Positions 33,523-41,909 of a stretch of 43,800 nt of DNA are shown piece after piece. The stretch covers positions 1 through 43,800 of the forward strand of contig JAHWIN010000013.1 of assembly GCA_019322475.1 (NCBI GenBank), read 5' to 3'. The DNA comes from Candidatus Woesearchaeota archaeon. Its GTDB lineage: Archaea > Nanobdellota > Nanobdellia > Woesearchaeales > JACPBV01. The translations under genes were made by a program, and so were the position numbers. Numbering within the stretch: position 1 is the stretch's first letter; each line of letters begins with the position of its first letter. The notes under the pieces were generated by a model. It saw only the letters and a list, made by a program, of their open reading frames with translations, did not search any database and was not told the origin of the DNA.

Positions 33523-35010
33523 ATGAAGAGATACGCAAATATGGCCAGGCAGACTATGTTCTCTTATCTTAATACTTTTATCTCCACACTGCTTGCCCCT
33601 GTCCTTATCCTGGTCCTTACAAGGACATTGAGCGTTGAAGATTTTGGGGTATACTCCTTGTTTGTCGTTACAATAACTATGCTTACTATATTTCTTGAGA
33701 TGGCCCTGTCCCAGTATATACTGACCAGGCTTCCCGGGATGGATTATAAGGACAAGATAACCCATTTTTTCAGCCTTTATTTTTCTGAGTTTTTTATCCT
33801 GGCAGGTATTGTAGCCGTTGTTCTTTTATGGCTTGAAAAACCCATATTGGATATCCTTGGAGTATCTGCATATAAGCCCGAGTTTAGGTTGATAATAGCA
33901 TTAGTGTTCCTTATCACCCTCATGAGGCTGTCATCTGCTAATTTCAGGGCAAATAAAAGGATAGAGCTCGCCAATATGCTTATAATAATCAGGCAGTGCC
34001 TTTGGATAATCTTATTGCTGTTGACATTCCTGGCGGCAAAGAAATTTACCTTGTTTGACGTATTTAAGCTATGGCTTTTTGGTGTGGTTATAACCTTTGC
34101 CCTGCATGTATTCTTTTTCAGGAAAGACCTTATGCGGTTTTGGAAGATACATAGGCTGGATCTGCATATCTTTAGGAATGCTTTCTTCTTTAGCATGCCC
34201 CTTATTCCCTTTTTGTTAGGAACATGGACGATGACTGCTGCAGACAGGTATATCCTTAACTATTATTTTGGTTCTGCCCTTGTTGGATTTTATACCCTTG
34301 CCTATTCCCTGGCTTCTTTTATCTCTACCCTTGGGACGATAGTGCCTGTCACCCTATACCCTTATATAGCAGAAGCGTGGAACAGGAAGGAAGATTACAA
34401 CCTGTTGTTTAACATATCTGCAAAATGGGGATTTATCCTTGTATTCCCTGCCATGGTAGGCTTGTTCTTTTTGAGGAAGCAGATAATAACCCTCATTTCA
34501 GGGGTCGAATACCTCCAGTCAGTGCCGGTGCTTTCCATCCTTATATTTTTTCCGTTCTTCCTTTTTTTGAATTTTATTTTTGGGAGGTTTCTGCTTATCC
34601 AGGGAAAGACCAAGAGGATAGGTGCAATATATGTTGCAGGAGCATTGATAAACATAGCCCTTAATTTTATGCTTATACCTCCTTTAAGGATGTATGGTGC
34701 TGCAATAGCGACAGTAGCCAGTTATGTATGTGTCTTTTTCATGCTTTATTTCTCTTCAAAAAAGAAGATATCTTTTAACTATTCATATCTCAAGATCCCA
34801 AGGATCCTTACAGCCTCGTTGATAATGGGGACTTTCCTTTACTTTGTAAATCCCCAGGTTGCACTCATCAAGATATTATCCATCATTCTTGGAGCAGCTT
34901 TTTACTTCCTATTGCTCTTTGCCCTGAAGGTTTTCGTAGAAAAAGAGAAAGAGCTTTTTAAGATGATTGTTACGAAGCACAGGATATTCTTATGGAAGGG
35001 AGAGCCATAA
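33523..35010 (+). CDS. Wzx/MATE-like polysaccharide flippase
   Basis: 495 residues with about twelve to fourteen hydrophobic helices. The N-terminus (ARQTMFSYLNTFISTLLAP, then LTRTLSVEDFGVYSLF) is typical of the polysaccharide biosynthesis/oligosaccharide flippase family, and AADRYILNYYFGSALVGFYT near 239 is its central signature. It should carry a lipid-linked glycan across the membrane. Leaderless promoter. The 140 bases between this gene and the next hold no gene and no clear TATA box. Confidence 0.92.
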   Translation: MKRYANMARQTMFSYLNTFISTLLAPVLILVLTRTLSVEDFGVYSLFVVTITMLTIFLEMALSQYILTRLPGMDYKDKITHFFSLYFSEFFILAGIVAVVLLWLEKPILDILGVSAYKPEFRLIIALVFLITLMRLSSANFRANKRIELANMLIIIRQCLWIILLLLTFLAAKKFTLFDVFKLWLFGVVITFALHVFFFRKDLMRFWKIHRLDLHIFRNAFFFSMPLIPFLLGTWTMTAADRYILNYYFGSALVGFYTLAYSLASFISTLGTIVPVTLYPYIAEAWNRKEDYNLLFNISAKWGFILVFPAMVGLFFLRKQIITLISGVEYLQSVPVLSILIFFPFFLFLNFIFGRFLLIQGKTKRIGAIYVAGALINIALNFMLIPPLRMYGAAIATVASYVCVFFMLYFSSKKKISFNYSYLKIPRILTASLIMGTFLYFVNPQVALIKILSIILGAAFYFLLLFALKVFVEKEKELFKMIVTKHRIFLWKGEP

Positions 35011-35150
35011 GGCCCCTGGCAGGCTCATTAGGCAGGGATTATTATCCAGCAGTTCCATAAGCTTCCTATCATTCTACGTCAAGTGAAAAGTGGCAACCTC
35101 AACAGAGAAAACTATTAATAGTACCTGCCACATCTGATTGCTGTATTAAG

Positions 35151-35771
35151 ATGAAAAAAACAGTTATTATAGGCGCAGGAAGGGGCGGCGAATTAGTTGC
35201 AGGCATGTTAAGCTGCTTCCCTTCGGTTAAGGTGGTAGGTTTTGTAGATGACCTAAAGCCGCTAGGATCAAAGATAGATGGTATAGAGGTTATTGGGAAG
35301 GTAAAAATGCTGGAAGATCTGAAGAAGAAGCACAATTTTGACAGTTTGGTTATCTCAATCTCATCAGACATGGAATTCAGGAAAAAGGTATTTGAAGATT
35401 ATAAGGGCAAGTTTGATTTTATCAGCGTCATTCACCCTTCTGTTATAATAGACAAGGGAGTGAGGATCGGCAGGGGAAATGTTATCTGCGGCAATTGCTA
35501 TATAGCCTCAAAGGCATCAATAGGTGACAATAACTGGATTGCAGCAAGCACAAGCATAGACCACCACAACAGGATAGGAAGCCATAACCTGATAGGCCCC
35601 GGAACATCATTTGCAGGGTCTATTGAGGTCGGGAACTGTTGCAGGATCGGATCAGGCGTTTCCGTAAATCCTCTTGTAAAGATAGGGGACAAGGCCCTTA
35701 TATCCACCGGATCAGCCGTATTCTCTGACATAAAATCCGGACAGAAGATAAGGGCCAGGATACAGGTATAA
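35151..35771 (+). CDS. NeuD/PglD-like sugar O- or N-acyltransferase
   Basis: 206 residues. A Rossmann-like N-terminus (VIIGAGRGGELVAGML, then VVGFVDD) precedes hexapeptide repeats (IGRGNVICGN, IGDNNWIAAS, IGSHNLIGPG, IGDKALISTG). This is the PglD/NeuD layout, which acetylates amino-sugar nucleotides. No clear Shine-Dalgarno was seen. It precedes the E1 alpha/beta genes but has a 119-base gap and a TATA box between. Confidence 0.85.
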   Translation: MKKTVIIGAGRGGELVAGMLSCFPSVKVVGFVDDLKPLGSKIDGIEVIGKVKMLEDLKKKHNFDSLVISISSDMEFRKKVFEDYKGKFDFISVIHPSVIIDKGVRIGRGNVICGNCYIASKASIGDNNWIAASTSIDHHNRIGSHNLIGPGTSFAGSIEVGNCCRIGSGVSVNPLVKIGDKALISTGSAVFSDIKSGQKIRARIQV

Positions 35772-35859
35772 TATCCTTCTGTTCCATGGGGCTCAAGACA
35801 ATGTTGCTAGGCATAAGGAGTTTTGGAGATGCTATTGTGATAGACTATTAATTCAAAAT

Positions 35860-35869
35860 CTTTATATAG
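35860..35869 (+). promoter_or_regulatory. TATA box for E1 alpha/beta pair
   Basis: ctttatatag is centred about 27 nt before the ATG at 35891; a short aggag also stands just before the ATG. Confidence 0.65.
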
Positions 35870-35890
35870 CTTTCTGGATTCCAGGAGCTT

Positions 35891-36856
35891 ATGGATAATC
35901 CTAAAACCGGCATGGAAGAGCTGTTGGGTTACTACAGGCTTATGCTTAGGATAAGGTATTTTGAGGAAAAGCTTGATTTCTTGTTTACCCGTGCTCTTAT
36001 AAGCGGAACAACACACTCTGCTATAGGCCAGGAAGCTGTGGCAGTAGGGGCGTGTGCAGCTATAAGGGAAGATGATTGGGTTTCAGGCAATCACAGGAGC
36101 CACGGTCACGTGATTGCAAAAGGCCTGGACGTCAAAAGGGTTATGGCTGAGCTCCTGGGAAAGAAAGAGGGTTATTGCAAGGGCAAGGGGGGCACCCAGC
36201 ATCTTGCCTGCATGGAAAAATGCTTCTTAGGCACTAATGGGATAACTGCAGGAGGCATACCTGTAGCGACAGGAGCTGCGCTTTCTTCAAAGATGAGATC
36301 GACAGGCCAGGTGACCCTTGTTTTTTTTGGGGACGGAGCGACTAACCAGGGTGTTTTCCACGAGTCTTTGAACTTTGCTTCTATCTGGAAGATTCCTATA
36401 ATATATATCTGTGAAAATAATCTTTACGCCATGTCTACACCCATAAAGAAATCGGTGAATATAGAAAATCTGGCTGAAAGAGCCAGGTCTTATGGGATGC
36501 CTGCAGAGATTGTAGACGGCAACGATGTTCTGGCTGTCAGGGATGCAGTAAGAAAGTATGTGGAAAGGGCAAGGTCAGGCCATGGGCCGGCATTCATAGA
36601 ATGCAAGACATACAGGTTTGCAGGCCATTCAAAAAGCGACCCAAGGCTTTATAGGGCAAGGGAAGAGGAGGCTGTATGGAAGAAGAATGGCCCTCTAAGA
36701 AGGTTAAGGGGAACGCTGCTGAAGGGCATAGAAGAAGAAAAGATCATAAAGATAGAGAAGGAAGAGGAAGAGAATATAGAGATGGCTTATGAGTTTGCAA
36801 AAAAAAGCCCTGTTTTACAGAAAAAAGAACTATATGATGACTTGTACCATGGCTGA
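35891..36856 (+). CDS. 2-oxoacid (pyruvate/acetoin-type) dehydrogenase E1 alpha subunit
   Basis: 321 residues, usual length. It has SHSAIG-like TTHSAIGQEA near 39, NHRSHGHVIAKG near 66-77, GKGGTQHL, and the thiamine-diphosphate/Mg motif GDGATNQGVFHE near 148 ending in CENNLYAMS near 177. It decarboxylates a 2-oxoacid with E1 beta and passes the acyl or hydroxyalkyl unit to a lipoyl carrier. Its gene overlaps E1 beta by eight bases. No E2 or E3 gene lies in the window, but a free lipoyl domain is encoded at 41670. Confidence 0.9.
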   Translation: MDNPKTGMEELLGYYRLMLRIRYFEEKLDFLFTRALISGTTHSAIGQEAVAVGACAAIREDDWVSGNHRSHGHVIAKGLDVKRVMAELLGKKEGYCKGKGGTQHLACMEKCFLGTNGITAGGIPVATGAALSSKMRSTGQVTLVFFGDGATNQGVFHESLNFASIWKIPIIYICENNLYAMSTPIKKSVNIENLAERARSYGMPAEIVDGNDVLAVRDAVRKYVERARSGHGPAFIECKTYRFAGHSKSDPRLYRAREEEAVWKKNGPLRRLRGTLLKGIEEEKIIKIEKEEEENIEMAYEFAKKSPVLQKKELYDDLYHG

Positions 36857-37826
36857 AATAACATACGCTCAGGCGATAAACAAGGCGATAGAAGAAGAGA
36901 TGGAAAGAGACAGCTCTGTCTTCATGATGGGCGAGGATATAGGGGTTTATGGCGGTGCTTTCGGAGTCACAAGAGGCCTTTTGGATAAGTTTGGCAGCGA
37001 AAGGATAAGGGACACCCCGATATCTGAGGCTGCTATGGTAGGATTGGCTGCAGGTGCCGCAATGACTGGGATGAGGCCCATAGTTGAGATAATGTTCATG
37101 GATTTTATCACCCTTGCAGTTGACCAGATATCAAATCACGCCTCAAAATTCAGCTACATCTACGGCGGCCAGGTCAAGGTTCCTTTGGTGATAAGGACCC
37201 CTGCAGGAGCAGGAAGGGGCTATGGTGCATCTCATTCCCAAAGCCTTGAATCCTGGTTTATGCACATGCCGGGCATAAAGGTTGTCGCTCCAAGCACACC
37301 TTATTCTGCAAAAGGCATGTTAAAATCAGCCATAAGGGATGATAACCCGGTCCTTTTTGTAGAGAACAAGCTGTTATACTCTTTAAAAGGGGACGTTCCT
37401 GAAGGTGATTTTATCATCCCTCTGGAAAAGGCGGATATCCCAAGAAAGGGAAAAGACCTTACCATAATCTCCTATTCCAGGATGGTCAATCTTGCCCTGG
37501 AATCTGCTGACGAATTGGCTAAAGAAGGTATTGACACGGAAGTTATAGACCTAAGGAGCCTCTCCCCTTTGGACATAAAGGCGCTGGAAGGTTCAGTCAG
37601 GAAGACAGGGCATGCAATGATCGTTGAAGAGGACTGTCTCACAGGAGGCGTTGGAGCCGAAGTGGCAGCTCAATTGCAGGAACATGCTTTTAGCTCTCTG
37701 AAAAAGCCGGTAAAGAGGATAGCCTGCGCAGACATACCTATCCCTTGTTGCACAGCCCTTGAAAGCCTTGCCCTGCCGGATAAGAATAAGGTTATATCTG
37801 CAGCAAAGGAACTCGTTGGAAGGTAA
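36849..37826 (+). CDS. 2-oxoacid dehydrogenase E1 beta subunit
   Basis: 325 residues. Starts MAEITYAQAINKAIEEE, then MGEDIGVYGGAFGVTRGL near 27-44 with the conserved GED Glu, DTPISEAAMVGLAAGAA near 56-72, and the C-terminal transketolase-like domain ending near ADIPIPC. It forms the alpha2-beta2 E1 with the preceding product. ATG at 36849 is preferred over one 20 codons upstream because the family starts at this point. The gene converges with a minus-strand SGNH gene 84 bases away. Confidence 0.9.
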   Translation: MAEITYAQAINKAIEEEMERDSSVFMMGEDIGVYGGAFGVTRGLLDKFGSERIRDTPISEAAMVGLAAGAAMTGMRPIVEIMFMDFITLAVDQISNHASKFSYIYGGQVKVPLVIRTPAGAGRGYGASHSQSLESWFMHMPGIKVVAPSTPYSAKGMLKSAIRDDNPVLFVENKLLYSLKGDVPEGDFIIPLEKADIPRKGKDLTIISYSRMVNLALESADELAKEGIDTEVIDLRSLSPLDIKALEGSVRKTGHAMIVEEDCLTGGVGAEVAAQLQEHAFSSLKKPVKRIACADIPIPCCTALESLALPDKNKVISAAKELVGR

Positions 37827-37910
37827 TGGCCCATATCCTTCTTTTTGATCTTAGGGTAGGGATAAGCTCTTACGAGGATGATAGCCCCATACGGTTCTTC
37901 TTTTTCTGGA

Positions 37911-39062
37911 TCAGTTGATAACCTCCCTAAGCCTGTCATATAGTATGCTGCTTATAACATCTGATCCGTTCTTGTTGAAATGGGGATCAAATGAATAATA
38001 TATCTGTATGTTTTCATCATCTACTTCCATTTTATCGAATCCCTCCCATAGGTCTATATATATTATGTCGTTCTTTTTGCTGAACTCAGCTAGCATCTGG
38101 GAGGGTTTCTTAAAGTTAAAATCTTCCTTGCTTAGCTTATTTCTTTCAAGGTAGTCTTCCCTATGCCTTCTGTTGACTTGGATCCTTGAGGGGATATAGG
38201 CCAGGATAAAAGTGCAATCATTTTTTTTACATAAGTTATCCATCTCTTTGATGTTTTTCATAGACTCGATCCATCCGGCTTCAAGCCCCTTGGAATAGTC
38301 TTTGTACAATATTGGATATGCAATCGTTGCCTTCTTAGCTAGGTTTATTTTGATCAGGGAATTTCTTATTTTGTATAACATATCTCTTATAGGTTTGATG
38401 CCGAACATCAGGTAGCTTTTAGAAGATTGGTAGAGCATATAGGCCCTTGAATGAAAGTATAGGTTCTTTTTTAATGAGCCCATATCTTTTTTGATGAGAC
38501 ATCCTTCCTCGACCGTGAATGAATCATAGATCATATCATCATTGACATCATTGTTGTAGAAGCTAAAGATAACAAGGTCTGGTTGGTAAGCTTTTAATTC
38601 CAGCCTAAGGAGTTCCAATGCTTGCTTGGAGCCATAACCGCTGACCCCTGCATTGATGACGCTTGCATTTATATCGTTGTTCTTAAGTTTCTGTTCTAAA
38701 AGTTTTTGGAACGTATCTTCATGATCCAGCCCGATGCCAAAAGTGAAGGAATCGCCTACTGTCAATACCCTTATGCCTTCCTTTTTTTTATATCTGTAAT
38801 CGCTGTATTCTCTCAGGCCAAAATCATTCGTATGGTAGTTGACCTCAAACTCTTTTGTTGTCGAGGTATAATCTAGGTTAGCTCTGTTTTTATACACCAA
38901 AATATCATCTTTTTTGTAAAGGCTGCATGAGTCAGGCATCTGCATAGTGATCCTTAAAAAAGCCTCCAGGATCAGGACGCACACTAATATGCTGAACATC
39001 GCCAGTAAGATATTGGGCATCAGCTTTTTCAGTCTTTGTTTTATGCTTTTGGTTCCTGGCAT
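37911..39062 (-). CDS. Membrane-anchored SGNH/GDSL-like hydrolase, second copy
   Basis: 383 residues. N-terminal membrane helix at about 15-36, then LTVGDSFTFGIGLDHED near 102 (block I Ser), INAGVSGYGSKQ near 133 and SFYNNDVNDD near 166. The last block is FDPHFNKNG with Asp and His both kept, unlike the copy at 16870. It may hydrolyse or transfer acyl groups on surface glycans. ATG at 39062 has a gggggt ribosome site six bases upstream; an upstream ATG 11 codons earlier lacks this. It follows the B12-type radical SAM gene closely. Confidence 0.83.
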   Translation of the reverse strand: MPGTKSIKQRLKKLMPNILLAMFSILVCVLILEAFLRITMQMPDSCSLYKKDDILVYKNRANLDYTSTTKEFEVNYHTNDFGLREYSDYRYKKKEGIRVLTVGDSFTFGIGLDHEDTFQKLLEQKLKNNDINASVINAGVSGYGSKQALELLRLELKAYQPDLVIFSFYNNDVNDDMIYDSFTVEEGCLIKKDMGSLKKNLYFHSRAYMLYQSSKSYLMFGIKPIRDMLYKIRNSLIKINLAKKATIAYPILYKDYSKGLEAGWIESMKNIKEMDNLCKKNDCTFILAYIPSRIQVNRRHREDYLERNKLSKEDFNFKKPSQMLAEFSKKNDIIYIDLWEGFDKMEVDDENIQIYYSFDPHFNKNGSDVISSILYDRLREVIN

Positions 39063-39104
39063 GGTTTTACCCCCAAGTGGATTCATCCGAAACAACCCGC
39101 TTAT

Positions 39105-40529
39105 TTAGATTCCCGTAACCCTTTTTATCTTGTTCCTTACATATATTGCGCTGTTAAGTGGCACTGCCAGAAGCTTAGGGTATTTTTTCAGGAACGATAT
39201 CCTGCTTATCCTCTCAACAACCTTATTAGGGACATTTATCAGGATAAGTATGAATATGCTGTTCCAGAACAGGTCCTTCTTCCTTTTTAGGTTTATGGGC
39301 CTGGAATAATGCTCACTTAGTACCTTTTTCTCATCCTTCTCAGAGATGTTTATCACTCCTTCATCCAGCGCTATCTGTGTTAATGGTATGTTTGGAAAGA
39401 ACGTAAGTGAATAGATTATGAGCCCGAAAGGTTTTGGTATCTGCATCAGAAGGTTAAGTGTTTCTCTCTTGTCCTCTTCATTTTCAAATGGGTTCTCCAC
39501 CATGAGGTCATAGACAGCTTTTATCCCAAGCTCATTTAGGCTCTTTGCAGCATTTAAGATATCCTGGTTGCTTTCATACCTCTTAAAATATCTTTTCCTG
39601 ACCCTCTCAGACCCCGCCTCTATGCCGATTATCATGTTTTCAAGCCCAGCTTCCTTTAGCATCTTTAGTATGGTATATGTAGCTAACTTTGCATGCGCCA
39701 GGCAGAAGAAAGGAAGATTCACCCTTTGCTTATACATCTCACAGAATTCCTTTATCCATTTTTCATCGTACGTAAAGACATTATCCCAAAACTCTATCTT
39801 CTCTATCTCATAGTTGTTTTTTGCATACTCCAGCTCATCCACAACCCTTTTTGGAGACATCCTTCTTAGGTATGGCCCCTTTCCTTTGAAGATCCCCTTT
39901 AGCTGGGAATTGCAGCAGTAGGTGCATAAGAACGGGCACCCTCTGCTTGTCATCATAGGGTATTCCTTTTTTCTCTTTAGTATCTCATTTACATGCCCAA
40001 CTTTTTCATCTTCTATGTAGTATTTGTTCTTTTCAGAGAAATCAAGGAAAGGAATGTCGTCAAAATCCTGTCTCAATGGCCTTATCTCATTCCTTATACC
40101 TCCTATATGCATATTCATTATGTCTTTTCTTTCAGGGTTTTTCAGGTACTCTATGATCGCATCCTCCCCATCCCCCACACATACAGCATCAGCATGCTTT
40201 ATGCAGCTTTCAGGGTATATTGTTGGGTGTGTCCCCCCATAGATGATCCTGCATTTGGATATCTTCCTTACCTCTTCACTAAGCCTGTTTACAAGCTCAA
40301 GGAAGCTTGATATGAAAGAAAATCCTACAAAATCAGGGTTTATTTTCTCTATCATCTCCCTAAAGAGCCCTATCTCTTTCTCAGAAAATGCCAATGGCCC
40401 CCTGATGGAGTCAAAAGACCTTTTGAAGAATATGGTATGCACCTCAAAGCCTTCCTTCTCTATTATGCTGTGAAGCTGCCTGACTCCTATATGGTTGTAT
40501 GAATACGGTGCAACTAGTACGACCTTCAT
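39105..40529 (-). CDS. B12-binding-domain radical SAM protein
   Basis: 474 residues. B12-like domain with HIGVRQLHSIIEKEG near 13-27 and YGGTHPTIYPE near 97-107; cluster motif CPFLCTYC (Cys198, Cys202, Cys205) followed by CNS; IGIEAGSERVRKRYF near 287. It is closest in the window to the proteins at 30929 and 3568. The ATG overlaps the DUF362 stop by four bases and has aggggat upstream, so the two are coupled. Substrate unknown. Confidence 0.9.
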   Translation of the reverse strand: MKVVLVAPYSYNHIGVRQLHSIIEKEGFEVHTIFFKRSFDSIRGPLAFSEKEIGLFREMIEKINPDFVGFSFISSFLELVNRLSEEVRKISKCRIIYGGTHPTIYPESCIKHADAVCVGDGEDAIIEYLKNPERKDIMNMHIGGIRNEIRPLRQDFDDIPFLDFSEKNKYYIEDEKVGHVNEILKRKKEYPMMTSRGCPFLCTYCCNSQLKGIFKGKGPYLRRMSPKRVVDELEYAKNNYEIEKIEFWDNVFTYDEKWIKEFCEMYKQRVNLPFFCLAHAKLATYTILKMLKEAGLENMIIGIEAGSERVRKRYFKRYESNQDILNAAKSLNELGIKAVYDLMVENPFENEEDKRETLNLLMQIPKPFGLIIYSLTFFPNIPLTQIALDEGVINISEKDEKKVLSEHYSRPINLKRKKDLFWNSIFILILINVPNKVVERISRISFLKKYPKLLAVPLNSAIYVRNKIKRVTGI

Positions 40530-41575
40530 CTTTTATCCCCTTGCTTATCTTCTGCAAAGCCCCTTTTGCCTTGGTCAATTTCCCACGAGCTTCTGGCAAA
40601 ATCCATCATCTTCTTAAACTCGCCATCCTCCTGGAAAGAGAACTCCCTCACTTCAATATCGCTTGTCCCTATACCAAGCTCCAGCGCCCTTTTAATCTGT
40701 GTTTGTTCTATGGCTTTTTTTTCACATATTTTTTTCCATGCGCCAAAATATCTTAATATCGAAACTCCGGTTATATCATTTGCAGACATATCCCCGCTTG
40801 AGATCACAATATTAGTGTCCTTTGCTGTTCCATGCGTCGGCCCTCCATCTATCATGCTTTTTGTTCCGTCCATCACTATCAGGTCAGGCTGCATAGCTAG
40901 GTTTATCTCGGCGCATACCGCCTCAAGATCGCCGCCGTGCATCCTCCACCTGTCTATCATATGGATAGCCCCTGTAAAGTTCTTAAGGCTCATAGAGAAT
41001 GCAGTGCTTCTATGTGTTTTCATGACAGGCATATTGATGTAGATGTCTGAATCATATAGTATCTTAGGGATTCTGATCTTTTTTAGCGACATCCTCTCAT
41101 CCTTGATCGTTATCCAGTCAGAATCATCAAAAACAGCCTGTTCAGCTCCTGAATCATGTATGGCTTTGATTATTCCCATCTTTTCCAGAACATCTCTTGT
41201 AGGCACCCAGCTATGGCCTGACATGTCCCCTGCTATTATCCTTTTAGGCTTCTGCTCTTTTAAGGTGCTTATCAGCGCTTTTAATGTTTCCGGGTTTATT
41301 ATAGCTGGTGGAGGGTCATCGCTGTTTGCAGCAATCTTGATGAATACAGTCTTTCCTTTAATCTCAAGCTTATCTATTCCCCCTATAAGCCCTATGCTTT
41401 TTTCAACAGCTTCCCTTGCATTTCCGCACACAACCCCTACAAGGCTTTTTCCGTTTTCCTTGAACCTGTTCTCTGTTTTCCTGGCCGGAAACGTTCCTTT
41501 GGATCTTACGATAAGGTACCTGGGAGGGACAGTTGTAAGCCAATGCAGCCTGTTAATGATTCTTTTTGCTTTCAT
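40526..41575 (-). CDS. DUF362 family protein
   Basis: 349 residues. The DUF362 pattern is clear: VFIKIAANSDDPPPAIINP near 80, AGDMSGHSW near 118, INMPVMKTH near 179-187 and SLKNFTGAIH near 195. Many DUF362 proteins carry a C-terminal ferredoxin domain, which is absent here; the end is a short acidic/basic tail. Biochemical function is not established for this family. It heads the operon with a B12-type radical SAM enzyme and an SGNH protein. A TATA box is about 33 nt upstream. Confidence 0.87.
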   Translation of the reverse strand: MKAKRIINRLHWLTTVPPRYLIVRSKGTFPARKTENRFKENGKSLVGVVCGNAREAVEKSIGLIGGIDKLEIKGKTVFIKIAANSDDPPPAIINPETLKALISTLKEQKPKRIIAGDMSGHSWVPTRDVLEKMGIIKAIHDSGAEQAVFDDSDWITIKDERMSLKKIRIPKILYDSDIYINMPVMKTHRSTAFSMSLKNFTGAIHMIDRWRMHGGDLEAVCAEINLAMQPDLIVMDGTKSMIDGGPTHGTAKDTNIVISSGDMSANDITGVSILRYFGAWKKICEKKAIEQTQIKRALELGIGTSDIEVREFSFQEDGEFKKMMDFARSSWEIDQGKRGFAEDKQGDKR

Positions 41576-41602
41576 TCCTGTTTACTTCTAAAACCCTCAT
41601 TA

Positions 41603-41613
41603 TTTTATAAAAG
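41603..41613 (-). promoter_or_regulatory. TATA box for DUF362 operon
   Basis: Reads cttttataaaa on the minus strand, about 33 nt before the ATG at 41575. Confidence 0.6.
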
Positions 41614-41634
41614 TTTCTTAACCTTTAATCCATA

Positions 41635-41647
41635 AGTTTTAAAAACC
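41635..41647 (+). promoter_or_regulatory. TATA box for lipoyl-domain gene
   Basis: agttttaaaaacc, centred about 30 nt before the ATG at 41670; it lies back to back with the DUF362 promoter, about 32 bases apart. Confidence 0.6.
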
Positions 41648-41669
41648 GCCCTTGCTTTGCTTCCTTAGC

Positions 41670-41909
41670 ATGATTAAGGAGATAATAGTCCCTAAGATGG
41701 GGGCAAATATGGACCATGGGATAATAGGCAGGTGGTTCAGGAAAGAAGGGGACAAGATAGAGAAAGGGGATCCTTTATTTGAGCTTGAGACAGATAAGGC
41801 TGTCTTTGAGGTGGAATCAGAATACTCAGGTACCCTAAAAAAGATAAGCCTGGAGGGGGGAAAAGAGGCTCCTGTGCTGGCTGTCGTTGGCCTGATAGAG
41901 GTAAAATGA
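41670..41909 (+). CDS. Free-standing lipoyl-domain protein
   Basis: 79 residues, a single lipoyl domain. MIKEIIVPKMGANM begins it, and ELETDKAVFEVES near 42-54 contains the lipoylated Lys in the DKA motif. It has no E2 catalytic domain, linker or E3-binding domain. It would carry an acyl or hydroxyalkyl group, most likely for the E1 alpha/beta pair 4.8 kb away, although the two are not in one operon. ATG at 41670 is chosen from the TATA distance over an ATG six codons upstream. It overlaps the next gene by four bases. Confidence 0.88.
   Translation: MIKEIIVPKMGANMDHGIIGRWFRKEGDKIEKGDPLFELETDKAVFEVESEYSGTLKKISLEGGKEAPVLAVVGLIEVK

Noticed and set aside
40566..41042. 158-residue open frame on the plus strand
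   Set aside because: Shadow of the DUF362 gene on the opposite strand, without recognisable protein features.
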